Shown: piece by piece, positions 1 through 11,644 of the stretch | Layout: each line of letters begins with the position of its first letter | Position numbering within the stretch: the stretch's first letter is position 1 | DNA from: Gnomoniopsis sp. IMI 355080 | Taxonomy: Eukaryota > Ascomycota > Sordariomycetes > Diaporthales > Gnomoniaceae | NCBI GenBank assembly: GCA_027946555.1 | Contig: JAPEVC010000099.1 | Span: 1 to 64,000 of the forward strand | DNA length: 64,000 nucleotides | Direction of reading: 5' to 3' | Translations under genes and position numbers: made by a program | The notes under the pieces: generated by a model | What the model saw: the letters and a program-made list of their open reading frames with translations, nothing else | The model's database searches: none | What the model was told of the DNA's origin: nothing

Positions 1-246
1 GTTTGGGGGGGGGGGGAGTTGTTACGAACCGAGAACTGAGTGCACAATTTCAAGACCTGCCAGCGTCTGTGTCCATTTTGTCCATTCGCCCACAGCGGGA
101 TAGACAGCCTCCGGACCGGCGGCTGTGAGCGTCTGCGCGGTGCGGACGAGAACGACAGACCAGAGCGCTGCAGACAACGCGTTGTAGGCGATTAAATAGG
201 TGCGCTTGACGGAGGACATGGGCTTGGGCCCGGACTTGGTGGCCAT
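1..246 (-). CDS. PHS1: Very-long-chain (3R)-3-hydroxyacyl-CoA dehydratase (PHS1/PTPLA family), 5' exon only
   Basis: This family catalyses the third step of the very-long-chain fatty acid elongation cycle in the ER membrane, dehydrating 3-hydroxyacyl-CoA. The ATG is at 246 and the coding part of this exon runs to about position 30, giving 72 codons plus one base. The readable protein carries a short basic start, a first membrane segment (YLIAYNALSAALWSVVLV) and the family stretch WTKWTQTLAGLEIVHSVLG. At that point a GTTCGT donor begins an intron (29 downwards) that leaves the window. The catalytic Tyr and Glu lie in later exons that are not visible. The family assignment rests on the N-terminal signature alone, so orthology is likely but only about a third of the protein is seen. 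Confidence 0.8.
5..16. repeat. G12 homopolymer inside PHS1 intron 1
   Basis: Twelve consecutive G on the + strand, which is a C12 pyrimidine tract on the coding strand of PHS1, shortly downstream of the intron donor. It is a candidate length-variable tract. Confidence 0.9.
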
Positions 247-3200
247 CTTGGTCTATGCGCTCGATTTGTGTACGCACGATTGAGAAGAGTGCAGAGACCA
301 AAAGATCTTATATGTAGTCCGTGGATTTATGTGGTAAGAATGAGTTTGCCGTTCGCATTGATTTTGATGTTGATGTTGATACCTCGGCCTCAACAACTTT
401 TAGGAGCTTGGACCCTGCGGTTCCACTAAAGTTCCTACTGCAGTTTAGCGCCCGATTCACCATTTAAGGTTGCCGTCGAAGCAGGGATCCAGGACCTCTC
501 CAGAGTGTACAATTGGGGACGGGATGGATGGGATGATGGAGTGGCAGTGCTCGAGTTTGTTCCTGGTTTCCACATGCGTATTCAGCCCTATAAGGTTGAA
601 AAATTCCCCGTTTCGGTTCTGTGAGGTAATTGTCAAGATTTACATGGGCGAAGTGTATCTGATCATGCATGTACTTCAACTTGAAGTAGGCAGTACTTTT
701 ATTGTGCCCACAAAGTTGGGAAGTATGACCACGATCCGGATGCCGAAACACCAGAAAGTTACAAGCCATGGCAGCACCACCAACCGTCAAAAGACCACAC
801 AATAAATTTATGTGTACAGAAGTTTAGGATTCAAGCAGTTTGTTGGTATCAATTTTGTATTAGTTATGCGTTCTGCTGATGGGATATCTTTCTTGCTAAA
901 ATCAAACTCGTGCATTCATCATCAATGGACGCTCAACGCCCTGGTCCATGCCCCTTATTAGCGAGTCGAAAAAACATTGCCAGGGCGCCCACTGTTCCAG
1001 CTGAAGATATTCTTCATTCTCTTAAAGTCTCAACTTTTTTTCCTCAGATTGAGCGGATGGCAGACACGTGAGTGGTGTTGCTATGCTGGCATTGCCCAGG
1101 CCTTCACCCGCGCCGATCTCAGTGCTTCCTGGGGTGAAAGACGCCTTTCACAATTTCACCCCATCCACCAAACAAGTATTGGTCAGAGTGTCTTCCGCAG
1201 TAGGAATTTGCGTTGACACTACCTGTCGACGCTTTTCGAGGACAATCGCCCAGGATCTGATAAGAGGCTGTCGAGGTCGAACTCGCTGTCGATTTGTGGG
1301 AGTTGGTCCTCCTGTCGTAAGTAGTTCGTGTATATGGGGCGTCCGAGTCCATGGTGCTGGCTGAGCGTGGAGTCTGAGAGTCAGGCGTTAGTAAATGACG
1401 ACTGGTAAATATGTAAAGATGTTGCAATGACATACACTATAAGAGGTGGTTGGTGAGGCCATTGCCTGGCTGCTTCGGGAGGTGGTATACAATGGTTCAA
1501 ATCGTGATGTTCGAGAAGACAGGCCCATTTTGATTTTGACTATCTCGGACTGTATTTTATATGTGCTAACAGTCTTGTCGAGCAAATTGATCAAGGCCCT
1601 GTGAGAAAAATCGGATGGGATCGAGCCCAGTGTGTGATCAATTCTCCCGCAGTATGGTAGGTCTTGTAAGAGCCGGTGGTATTTCAATGAGAATGATGGA
1701 GCACAATCTTGTCCGTCAGATCGAGGGCTGAATTCAACAGTTGGTCTGCGTTGTTAGAGGCACTTGTTCTTCAAAAATTGGTGGAAGGGAAAAGCAAGTA
1801 GGGAAGCAAGACGACATGATGGAATTTTTGTTGGCAACGCAAGAGGAGAAATAGGAAAACAGACGCAATTGTTTTGAGCTGTTTTGACCGCCACAGCGTC
1901 CTACCGGTTGACGGCATGTCTCTGCTGTCCTGCATCATGTACATACAAACCTTACATATGGGTGATGCATGTCAGAGTCACCCGGGCGGATATGATTGCC
2001 TGGTCCGGGAAACATGCATGGCTAGTAGCTAGGGAGCTTAGGACATCGAGGCAGGCTGCACCCTTGGCAGCTGGATCCAAGACCGGTATTCGCCCTTTAG
2101 GGCTGAAGAGAGCCGGGGTCCCAAAGTCAGAGGCCGTAAGGGTCTTCGGCAGCCGGGTCGACTTGATTGGACAGAATGCGTTCGTGCTGAGCTGGTCTTA
2201 CCGTGCAGAACGGCACACGGGATCACATCGTTACTTGTTTGTCTCGGGGGCCAAGTCCTGGACTCCTAACGCGCGATATCTGGCAATACTAGCAGGGATG
2301 TCGATCCTTTCAGTCAGACAAAAACATTCTTTCATGTCTCACCCTGAGCCTCTCATAGTGGACATGCCTCGTCACCTCTCTCGAATGGCGCAGGGTTGCG
2401 CGATATTTGTCGTCTCTGTAATTCTTTGTTCAAGCCGTTATTCTTTGGGGGAGCGGCGGGACCACATGGGGTGTCGTGTTGCAGCCCGAATCTCACTGCA
2501 GCAGCTCTATCCCTTTGCTTGCCCTCTTGTTGATGCGTTGCGTTACATTGGCCCACCCGCACGCCGCGCCGCCAGACTCTCAACGCTGTCAACCGAGAAA
2601 ACCCGGACCAAACAGTGGACTCGGTCTCCTGCGGTATTAAACGTATCGGGGTCATGCGCGGCGTGCAAATGCTGCACCATGCAGTCCACAGGTCAGGTGA
2701 GCTACGTATTAAAGCCAAGGCAACCAACGAGGCAATTTTGTAGGCAACCAGTTTTTACCGTTCCGCTGTTTCTACGCCGTGAAGCCATGACCAAGTAGCG
2801 CGTCCTTTCTTATCCTCGTCCGACTAGAGTGCAATTTAAAGGAAACGAGCATGTTGGACCGCGACCGGCGTCTTCATCTATTTGGCTCTGCTCATGCCTA
2901 GAGGGACTGTCCTCCGGAGTCATCGTCTTGACAACTTTGCGCGCCTCAAGAGAGACCGTTCTCCTCTGTCCCCGTGATCGTAGGCTTCGGAGAGAGCTTC
3001 TGGGATTTTCTAAAGCGTCTACGTCCGTGTTGGCCAAGTGTGCGAGATGTTCAGAGCTCACAGGGGTGGGAGGTCATGACCATTGTGTCAGCCAAGCGCA
3101 GAGTATTATGAACAAGAGCTTGCGATGGATCGGGGGTTTTCCGAGGAATTGCCTCTCCACAGCTCATCAAGGCAAGTTTCTGGGCCTGGTGTCGAAAAGA

Positions 3201-3790
3201 CCCGTAATTCGACCCATGGATAGTCTCGAAATGACAATGACCACAGTGGATTTCGAGGCAGGTAATGAAGATGGACATTACGTGCCGCTGCGCCCTGCCA
3301 ATTGAACCTCACCTGTTGGATTATTTATCCTATCATCGAGGCTTGCTGCCTCCGATAGGCATATTGACCGTAGAACTATCACTCATGAGAATTGACGAGT
3401 TATTCGCCAGTGGAAAACAGCTGGCTGTGAGTTGGTCAATCTCATAGTATAGACAGCATTGATGCTAAGCAGCACAAGCTTGCTTTTGGAGTCATATCAT
3501 GTATAGGTGTTCGCATGTGCAATCCATGATAACAGAAAAAGAGCGACTTCGCGCCTCTGCATTAAATCATATTATCACATAAGCCTTATGTACATGGACC
3601 GTTACCTACAATGCAATGAGACTGGCGCCCCTAAATCCGGGGGCCTGTGTCAATTATGCTTCCTGGCCCTCAAACGCCCTTGCTGAGTCCAGCATCCCAT
3701 TCCCATCCGGTCTGTTCACGCTGTTGTCTACCATCAAGGTGTGAAAATCGAGTTCGGCGGGTGTAAAGGAACCTTGACGTCGTGAATATC
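247..3790. other. Long intergenic region without a convincing gene
   Basis: About 3.5 kb between the 5' end of PHS1 and the 3' end of ARL1. Several frames stay open by chance. The longest is 1884-2798 (+), which opens with TTG and has its first ATG near 1965. Its product is rich in Arg, Ser and Cys, matches no family I know, and lacks the smooth domain-like composition of the real genes here. I see no tRNA, no transposase motif and no long inverted repeat. Confidence 0.5.
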
Positions 3791-4571
3791 CTACTCTTGG
3801 TTGACGGTTTGCTGGGGTTTGTTAGCAAGGCGAACTAAAGGGGGGCCCACAGGAGTCGAGACATACCACCAACCAGTCCATACCCTCCGACACACCACTG
3901 CCGTCCACGGCGGAGCATGCCATGATGCTCCAGTTCCTGTCCCTCAATTCACCCAGCCGCAGCGCTTGTGAGATATCCCCTGCTCCCTTGGCTCCCGGCT
4001 GATCTTGCTTGTTGGCAAAGACCAGCAGCGCAGCGTCTTTCAGCTCCTCCTCATTAAGCATAGCTGCCAGCTCGTCCGCTGCTGTTTGTAGACGTTCTAT
4101 ATCGGTCGAGTCGACGACAAAGATGACTGCCGCAGTATTGGCATAGTAGCACCTCCAGTAGGGTCGGATACTTGTTTGGCCTCCCAGATCCTTTGGTCAA
4201 AGTGTCAGCCTTCCAATATAAGAACCGAGGACGGGTAATGCAGGGCTCGGGCGTACCCAAACGTTAAAATTGAGATTTTTGTAGGTCACGGATTCGACAT
4301 TAAAACCAATGGTCGGAATCGTTGTTACAACCTCTCCTATCTATGTTGTGTCAGCGGCAGCCCGTGTAAGAGCCATTCAAACAGCGGGACGAACGGACCT
4401 TGAGTCTGTACAAAAGTGTAGTTTTGCCGGCATTGTCCTGCAATGATAGTCATCAGCGACGTAGATTCAGCCCCTGAACACTGATAGCCTGCATACCAAG
4501 CCCAAAATCAATATTCTTATCTCCTTCTTTGACCAAAGGAGGCCGGACAGCCATGACATGCTCTGACCCAT
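3791..4571 (-). CDS. ARL1: ARF-like small GTPase ARL1
   Basis: Arl1 is a Golgi GTPase that recruits golgins and works in trans-Golgi and endosome traffic. I assembled five exons: 4571-4497, 4437-4399, 4340-4257, 4190-3867 and 3811-3791, giving 180 aa, the usual size. Visible motifs are an N-terminal Gly2 for myristoylation (MGQSMSW), the P-loop ending in DNAGKTT (split across exons 1 and 2), switch I with [14 protein letters not shown], the guanine-specificity motif NKQD, and CSAVDG. The stretch [19 protein letters not shown] is typical of Arl1 rather than Arf1 or Arl3. All junctions are GT-AG and keep frame; the tiny last exon encodes QTVNQE. It is divergent from RPL39. Confidence 0.93.
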
Positions 4572-5160
4572 GTTTGCTGATGCCTCGCCTCCGAAGGCTG
4601 CCCCAACGTCTTCGCAAAATGAGCTGTGTCTAGATGTGGTGTGCTGTCTTCGGGGAGCTGTGACAGGCCGAAAGGGATGTGTCTGCGCCAAGTCTGTGTA
4701 TGGTGGTGGGAGCGTCTCCGTGAGCAAGAGGCAGCCGATGGCGCACCAAGGGAGGGTTGTGATGATGCGTAGGCAGCGGGTATTCGTCGTTGGATGTTTG
4801 TCGAGAATTAGAGAACAAAGACCAGCTGGAGGATGATTTCTAAGAAAAGTCGTCCTTGTTCTTGGCAAGTTGCATCACAGTAGCAGACATGCAGGTCGTT
4901 GCCAGCCGACACATATCCCTCCCTGCCGGCCATCGCTTGCTCCGACCCGGCCGACTTGGGGGTCAACTTGCCTGCAGTCACCTAATCATGCCCCCACTTT
5001 TCCACGGTCACTACTGGCCAATCATAGGCACCTTACGTGAGCCGTCCACACAACAGGAATTTCGTCTTCTCGCTCTAACAATCGCCCCACCGAATTCTTC
5101 TCACGGATCAACTCATCAAATTCAACCACCAACCTCGTCATTCGCGACAACTAAGTCAAA
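4572..5160. promoter_or_regulatory. Divergent ARL1/RPL39 promoter region
   Basis: A 589-bp shared upstream region. The RPL39 side contains a CCAAT box in good context (5016-5024) and CT-rich stretches, as expected upstream of a ribosomal protein gene. Open frames here are short and not coding-like. Confidence 0.6.
5016..5024 (+). promoter_or_regulatory. CCAAT box (GGCCAATCA) upstream of RPL39
   Basis: The sequence matches the CCAATCA core preferred by the fungal CCAAT-binding complex, about 140 bp before the RPL39 ATG. Function is inferred from the motif only. The HapE subunit of that complex is itself encoded in this window. Confidence 0.45.
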
Positions 5161-5581
5161 ATGCCGGTATGTGATCTCTCTGCCGACGGAGAACGATGAT
5201 ACAAATTGCGACGTCTGGACGATTTGAGATGAGGAAACGCCCCGCTGCGGTGCTGGCGGATTGATGGGACTTGAAGGCTAATCATCGCGATTTTTACATC
5301 GACAAACAGAGCCACAAGAGTTTCCGGACCAAGGTCAAGTTGGCCAAGGCCAAGAAGCAGAACCGCCCCATCCCTCAGTGGATTCGTCTCCGAACCGACA
5401 ACACCATCCGGTACGATAACAATCACAACCCTTTCCCCTTGAACAACGGCGATCCCTCGAAACGGGAGCACGCAGTCCCTCCATGGCGGTGGAATCATTT
5501 GAAAGAGTGGGCATGACTAACATCCAATACAGCTACAACGCTAAGCGGAGGCACTGGCGCAAGACCCGTCTGGGCATCTAG
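5161..5581 (+). CDS. RPL39: 60S ribosomal protein eL39
   Basis: eL39 is a small basic protein lining the peptide exit tunnel of the large subunit. The gene has three exons: 5161-5166 (only Met-Pro), 5310-5410 and 5533-5581, giving 51 aa, exactly the family length. The product starts [10 protein letters not shown] and ends [11 protein letters not shown], nearly invariant in eukaryotes. The first intron falls after just two codons, a common arrangement in fungal ribosomal protein genes, and is the longer of the two (143 nt). Both introns are GT-AG. I checked the introns for a guide RNA and saw no convincing C/D pair. Confidence 0.96.
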
Positions 5582-7285
5582 ATGTATCGACGACCGGACT
5601 GCCACTTTTTGCTGTTCCTTTCTCTCTCTCCCTCTCACCAAACCCAACTTTACGATACCGACTGCCCGACGACAAATCAATCGGCCGACCGACTTTCCGA
5701 CAACGCAATGGACGATGAATGGAGGGGCTTTTTGAACGGTCGGCATAGGGGCAGGGATTCACGGAGGGAAACAGGATTCATCACGGACTTGGACGATTGA
5801 TCAGAACCAAAACTAGATCTTTCTTTGGTCCCGGAAAACGGTGTCGGTTTGCGCCTGGCTTTTTTGCGGCGTTGCATTTAGGGTTTCTCAGGGGAACAGC
5901 AATCGAAAGAAGAATTGCAATCGGATTTCACTACGCTGTCAACGCATCCGTTGTTGGCGTGCACATGCTTGGGCGTGCTGGGCACGACCCGTTCGCCTTG
6001 TCTCCCGTGACATGCCCTTTAAGCCAAAGGACGCGCTGACAGAACCCAAATTGGTCACATTCCAAGCGTCTGTAGACAGCAGCCTCAAGTGATTAGGTCA
6101 TGACGTCTAGCTCTGCGAAACCAGCCTGCGATACCCGGCGCAGAGACTGACTGCTCGCAGGTCACAGCTCTCAGTGAAATCCAGGAGGCCATAATGCCAA
6201 CAGGAGTGCTCCCATTCTCTCCAGCGGAATTGACTAGCCGCCTCTCTTGCAAGCGGGCCAGCTATGGCCCAGGACAACTGCCAGAGCTAACTCGCCGTAT
6301 TCACTCCTCTTGGTGACGCCCCGATGGATCAGCCGTATGCCCGCCTTGGCTTGCCAAAAGATGCCGCCAAGAACGAATGAGTTGCGATGCAGCGCTCAAT
6401 CCAAATAGCCTTGCCGCATGGCTCAATGCGCGTCTCTCTCACCCGCTGCTCGTTGAACTTGCCGCTGCTTTCCTCTTGTCCCTCAGGCAAGGTCCAGTGA
6501 ATGCCAATACCTAGGATTATTGGACACAAGCCCTGAACCTTGGCTGGTTCTATCAACCCGTATCACGCGTGTAATTGCGATGAGGCACATCAATCCTGAC
6601 TTAGCTCACAACAACCTGCTATCCTCGGTCTCGTAGGTCAAGACATGGGGATGCCGATGGCTCACGCCATGCTAGAAGAAGGCGCGACATATGCGCTAGT
6701 CGCGCGGCACAGCTATCACGCGACAGCCATGACTGCCTACGAACGGTGCGGATTGCGATGTAGCTGGCTAAATAGCTTTGTATTCTCGGGGTCGCGTCAC
6801 GACGTAGGTAGTGACTGGGACCATCACCAAACGACTGTATATTGGGCGAGAGAAGAGATTCACCGACCCTAAGATCAATACAGAATTCCACACGAATCGT
6901 CAACATGCAAATCAGTCAGTTATATGGGGCTCAGTGCTGTATTCGTTCTATTTGATCTAGACACAAAGCCTAGACGCAACGCAAAAGAGGACTTCAACAT
7001 CGGGGACTCCGTGTTTTGACGAAGCCCAATGCAAACATCCTCCAAATCGGTTTGCAGCGTGTACGAAGCCTGTCCTCCGCAACGAAATCGATGCCCTATC
7101 CCTTTTGAATGCCAATGCAACAACCGGCAAAAATCGAAAGGCCGAAAACACACAAACCGAAGACCCCAACGCCTAGTGACATGCCGCAGTCGTAAGAGGG
7201 TAAGTAAGCCATCACCAACCGGAAGGCATAAAGCTACTGGTGATGATGACGTGAGGCATTGAGCCAACGGGGAAAGACGCCCCAC
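5582..7285. other. Intergenic region between RPL39 and SKP1 3' ends
   Basis: About 1.7 kb between two converging genes. It will hold both 3' UTRs. Open frames on both strands are short and do not resemble known proteins. I see no RNA gene. Confidence 0.5.
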
Positions 7286-7807
7286 TTAGCGGTCCTCAGC
7301 CCACTCGTTCTCGCGACGGATCTGCTCCTCCTCCTCAGGGGTGAAGTCGTTGGTGATGTTGAAGGTCTTGCGGATCTCCTCAGGAGACTTGCCCTTGATC
7401 ATGTTGGCAACGGTCTTGCAGCCGACATCAAGCAAAGCCTTGATATCCATGTAGTTGGCGGCAAGAATGATCTCGAACAACATCTCCTGGTCGACCTGCA
7501 TGTACTTCTGGTCCCACTCGTCGATCTCGGTGGTCTTCTTGCGCGACTCGGTGTCCTCGTCGGCAGTGGGGGGAGGGTCGTTGCGGTGGTGCTCGCACCA
7601 CTCGAGAATCTTCTCCAAGACGGGGCCGGAGACGTTGGGCAGGGGGACTGGCTCGCCAGTGGCCATGTCCATGCCCAGATCCTCGATCATGTTCTTGATC
7701 AGGAGAGAGCGAATGGCGACATCGTGGTCGACAGGGTGAAGGCTGGAGTCATTGGCCTTCAGAGTGATCTTGACAGAAGAGTTGTCGGTAGCGTTGGCGT
7801 CGGCCAT
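7286..7807 (-). CDS. SKP1: SCF ubiquitin ligase subunit Skp1
   Basis: Skp1 is the adaptor that joins F-box proteins to the cullin scaffold of SCF E3 ligases; Aspergillus calls it SconC. The product is 173 aa from a single coding exon. The N-terminal BTB/POZ fold starts with [11 protein letters not shown]. It is followed by the variable acidic/polar loop with [15 protein letters not shown], and then the conserved C-terminal part ([56 protein letters not shown]) that binds F-box proteins. Length and both termini match fungal orthologues. A good donor and acceptor upstream of the ATG (intron about 7887-7977, acceptor TTTCAG) suggest an intron in the 5' UTR. Confidence 0.96.
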   Translation of the reverse strand: MADANATDNSSVKITLKANDSSLHPVDHDVAIRSLLIKNMIEDLGMDMATGEPVPLPNVSGPVLEKILEWCEHHRNDPPPTADEDTESRKKTTEIDEWDQKYMQVDQEMLFEIILAANYMDIKALLDVGCKTVANMIKGKSPEEIRKTFNITNDFTPEEEEQIRRENEWAEDR

Positions 7808-9827
7808 TTTGATGACTGTTTTCTTGCTGTCTGTGTTGGTATGAGGTAGAAGTTTGTTTGACTGATCAATGTCGGTAGTCTGTGGTCTGAAATGTTGTCA
7901 GTCTTGATTGAGTTACAATGAGCATGGACTGGTCGTCGCTCCGATGAAAGCAACATGGGAAGAGGGAAATCAAGTACCTGTGGTAGCCCAGAAGAGAGTT
8001 GGGATGGAAAGAAGTTGATGGATGGTAGATGGATTCAGGATTGTGAGGAAGGTGGAAAGGATGAAGGAAAGCGACGTCAACTGTAGAAGCCGAAGAAAGG
8101 CTGCAGGGGCGCTGGGGTTTGGCGGGGTCTGCCTGAGTGTGAAGAGCACAGACCACCAATGCGGCGTTATAGTGGGCCTGACACCACTGGCTGCCTAGCA
8201 GCTCCACTACCCACTTTTGCTTGACAGATTTGAAGTTCAGGTAGCTGCAGACCAAGGTGGCTCTGGAGGCTGGAAATTGCAGGGCATCTTGAACCCTCAT
8301 CTGTGTTTATAGGGAAGACAGGTGTATTTGACGGGGATCATATGAAGGTGCAGGCAGCACATAGCGCTTGCATCAGTGTTGCCTGTACCTAGCTGGGGAG
8401 GACCCATGTATAATGACAGACTAGTGGAAGGTGGTGAGTACTGACCTGTTGAAAGAATGAGGTGCCCTTGTCTGTTGTTGCGAAGTTGGTTTCACTGGAT
8501 CTAGGTTTTGTAAGACAGAAGCGGGCAAAGAGTGAGGTATCGAAACAGGAAAACTGAAGTTTTGGCGTGGTGTGACTTTAAACGGATCACAAGGTAAACT
8601 CTCTACTGCTGGAAAGCCCAGTGTGCATTACCTAAGATTGGGTAGGAATCTGCTAGCATTGAATGGTTCCTCAGCAGCAAGTGGTGACAGAATTGACGGA
8701 TGAATGTCATTCAAGCTTATCAAATTTCGCCTGTCACCATTGTTCTTGTTTGGATTTTTAAAATTTGTTAGCCATCACAATTGTCTGAGATGACATGAAC
8801 CGCTTGTTCTAAAAACAGTGTCACTCAAAGTGCTTGTGTCAGCATGTGCTGTAAGCTGTTGGAACAGTCAGTCTCACATGCATTGTACCTGTCAGACCAA
8901 CTGCTGTGAGCTTGTCCCTCAAAGGCATAAGCACACATCGCGTAGATGATCCCATCATACTCATCGTTACGGCGATTGCATCCTGTTCTAGCAGGCAAGC
9001 AGAGTTGGGGCAGGATAGGAAATGATTTTCTTTAGCGCCCCGTATACGTTACACAGACTGGAGAACACTCTGAGACTGTTCCACAGAGTGATCACAGCAT
9101 ATCATGGTGAGAGTTGAATCAAGGACAGTTGCTGAAAAGCTGGACCTCTGTGATTCGAGGTATCTGCTGAAAACAAGCAGGGCGACGTTCCAGGTCTGTA
9201 TACGTGTTTCCTCATGCCATGGTCTACGCTGCTGAGTTCAGACGCGCCTCTAGGTACTTTTCCTTAAATAGCCAAGTGAGGTAGGCATATAGGAAGTCCG
9301 ACGTAAATACGGTTCATCCCCAGGCCAGCGGGTCTCCCCCAAAAATACACAAAGTCAGGGCCCAAGTGCGACTGGCATGTGGGCATGCGGGTCTTCCCAC
9401 CCGCAAGCGACAAGCGCTAAGACGCGGTAATCGCTCTTGTGGGCCATGTCGCTCGCGGATCAAACGACCCCTGCACCCCAGAATTGACATTCCCGGCAAC
9501 CCTGGTCCATCAATTTCCCGTCAAGAAAACATGTGGCCACTGCAGGTGCTCCTGACGTTTTCATAAGAGATAAACACCATATATCCGCGATCAGATGATC
9601 CCAACCACCACTTGCATTTTGTACGAAAGATAGAAGAACAGCTCGTCCGCGTGATTTCGACTTTCCACAGCCTGCGTTCAGTTTTGATTCCTTCAACTCC
9701 CAAGCACCCGCCGTTGAATATGCCGAGTGCGTCTTGCTTGCCAACGGTTGAGCAACCCTGCCCGAAAGTAGAGACAAGGCCTCGCAGATGCTTGATCTGG
9801 GTCCACTGAAAAGAAAGCGACTTCACC
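7808..9827. other. Divergent SKP1/SMP3 upstream region, with probable SKP1 5' UTR intron
   Basis: About 2 kb. Directly upstream of SKP1 lies a likely 5' UTR intron (7887-7977 on the minus strand) with donor GTACTT, branch-like CTGAC and acceptor TTTCAG. The rest shows no coding pattern, RNA gene or notable repeat. Its length suggests a long leader or several regulatory sites for SKP1, but I cannot point to one. Confidence 0.4.
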
Positions 9828-11644
9828 ATGTGGCGTCGTACCTATCTACTGTTGCTCCTCGTTCGCCTTTGGTTTGCTCTGTCCCCAAGCTATCTTCATC
9901 CTGATGAGAACTTCCAAGGCCCCGAGGTCATCGCCGGTAAGACCTCCCCTTCGCCAGCCGTTGTCTGCGCGCAGCATTGTTATCGGGCCCCTGAGTCGGG
10001 TCTTTACGACCTTGACTGTGCTTTGAAAACGCTGCTCACGCCCTTCAAATTAGCTTCGGAGTACGCTGACCATGAGACTTATCACTAGGCGAGATCTTCA
10101 AATACCCCGTCCGACTCACCTGGGAATTTACAACCGAGTATCCCATCCGAAGCGTATTCCCGCTATGGCCGATATACGGAATGCCCATGCTCCTGCTGCG
10201 GTGGCTGTGGATAGGCAACGGGAATGACGGCGAGATCCCTCCTATCGCCGTCTTCTGGACATTGCGCGCCCTCATGTTCATGTTCAGCTTTGTTCTCGAG
10301 GACTGGGCTATTCATGAGTTGATACAGTCGCCCCGACACCGGCGTGTTGCTGTGCTCCTTGTGGCTTCGTCCTACGTTACCTGGACTTACCAGACACACA
10401 CCTTCTCGAACGCGATAGAGACTTTGGTAGTTGCTTGGAGCTTAGTGTTGATAGAGAGAACGATGGCGGTGCCAGTCAATACGGTATGTTTGAAGGATAT
10501 TAGGAGTAATGCAGCGGCTGACAGGACACAGCAACATACTCCTCTCTTGGCGCCTACCTTCCTGGGAATCATGGTCGTGTTTGGATTTTTCAACAGAATT
10601 ACATTCCCGGCGTTCTTGCTGATACCGGGCCTGCGGCTGATTCCTTTCTACTGGAAATCGTATGTTCTCGCTTGGCCTTGACGAGCCTTGACTGTGTCGC
10701 GGACTGACATCTTCGCCAGACCTCTAGCATTCGCTGTCACAGCGTTAGCAGCACTATCCACAGCTTTTATCGCCGTTGCTCTCGATACAGTATTCTACAC
10801 ACCACACCAAATCTCATGGAGCGACCTACTCCACCATCCCGTCATCACGCCTCTCAACAACCTCATGTACAACATCTCTCCTTCGAATCTGGCAGAACAT
10901 GGCATACACCCTTGGTACCAACATATTGCTTTCAATCTGCCGCAGCTTATCGGGCCGGCTGCCATTCTACTCTTCACGCGCCCGCACCTCTCTCTGAGGC
11001 TGTACTCGGCGATCTCAGGCATATCTGTCCTGTCGATATTTCAACACCAGGAAGCTCGCTTCCTGCTCCCGACCATTCCTCTAATACTCTCCTCTGTGCG
11101 ATTGCCCCAATCCAAAAAGGTACTTAGGATCTGGGTCGCGTCTTGGATCATCTTCAACCTCATTTTCGGCGCCTTGATGGGCATATACCACCAAGGCGGC
11201 ATCGTTCCAGCACAGACCTTCATGGGCAAGCAGCCGGACGCAACGAAAGCGATTTGGTGGAAGACCTATATGCCGCCGATCTGGCTCTTGAACGGCAAAG
11301 CCGAGACGCTAGAAACACGCGATGTGATGGGTATACCCGGCGAGGAGTTGTATGCACAGCTGGCAAGGATTGCAACGTGCGACACGCCAGCGGATCGTCG
11401 GAGTCGAGAATATCTCAAGGAGAAGAATGGGACGTACTTGATCGCGCCGACTTCAGCAGCCTGGCTCGATCCTCACTTGGAGAACAAGGGCTTAGATGGA
11501 CTGCGGTTTCGAGAGGTCTGGCGGTATAAACATCATTTGAATTTGGACGATTTGGATTTCGATGACGGCGTTTGGAATACTTTGAAGAGGGTTGTTGGGC
11601 GAAGGGGTTTGGCAGCCTGGCGAGTCACGAAATCTTGCAAATAA
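9828..11644 (+). CDS. SMP3: GPI mannosyltransferase 4 (SMP3/PIG-Z family)
   Basis: Smp3 adds the fourth, side-branching mannose to GPI anchor precursors in the ER lumen using dolichol-phosphate mannose. Exons are 9828-9936, 10089-10659 and 10720-11644, giving 534 aa. The first luminal loop shows the GT-B/C hallmark [13 protein letters not shown], followed by [12 protein letters not shown]. Later come [11 protein letters not shown] and HQEARFLLP, both typical of the PIG-B/PIG-M/PIG-Z mannosyltransferases. Many hydrophobic segments are present. A further stop-free 48-nt stretch, 10484-10531, has donor GTATGT, branch GCTGAC and an AG end. If it is an intron, the protein is 518 aa. The choice of GPI-MT4 over GPI-MT3 rests on the N-terminal motif. 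Confidence 0.88.

Noticed and set aside
1485..1510. GGTTCAAATC resembling a tRNA B box (also near 12262)
   Set aside because: No matching A box or acceptor stem could be formed at either place.
5167..5309. Possible snoRNA in the long first intron of RPL39
   Set aside because: Only a partial C-like box (GATGAT) and no CTGA at a sensible distance.
7259..7849. 196-aa open frame on the + strand across SKP1
   Set aside because: It is antisense to the well-conserved SKP1 coding exon and has no family features.
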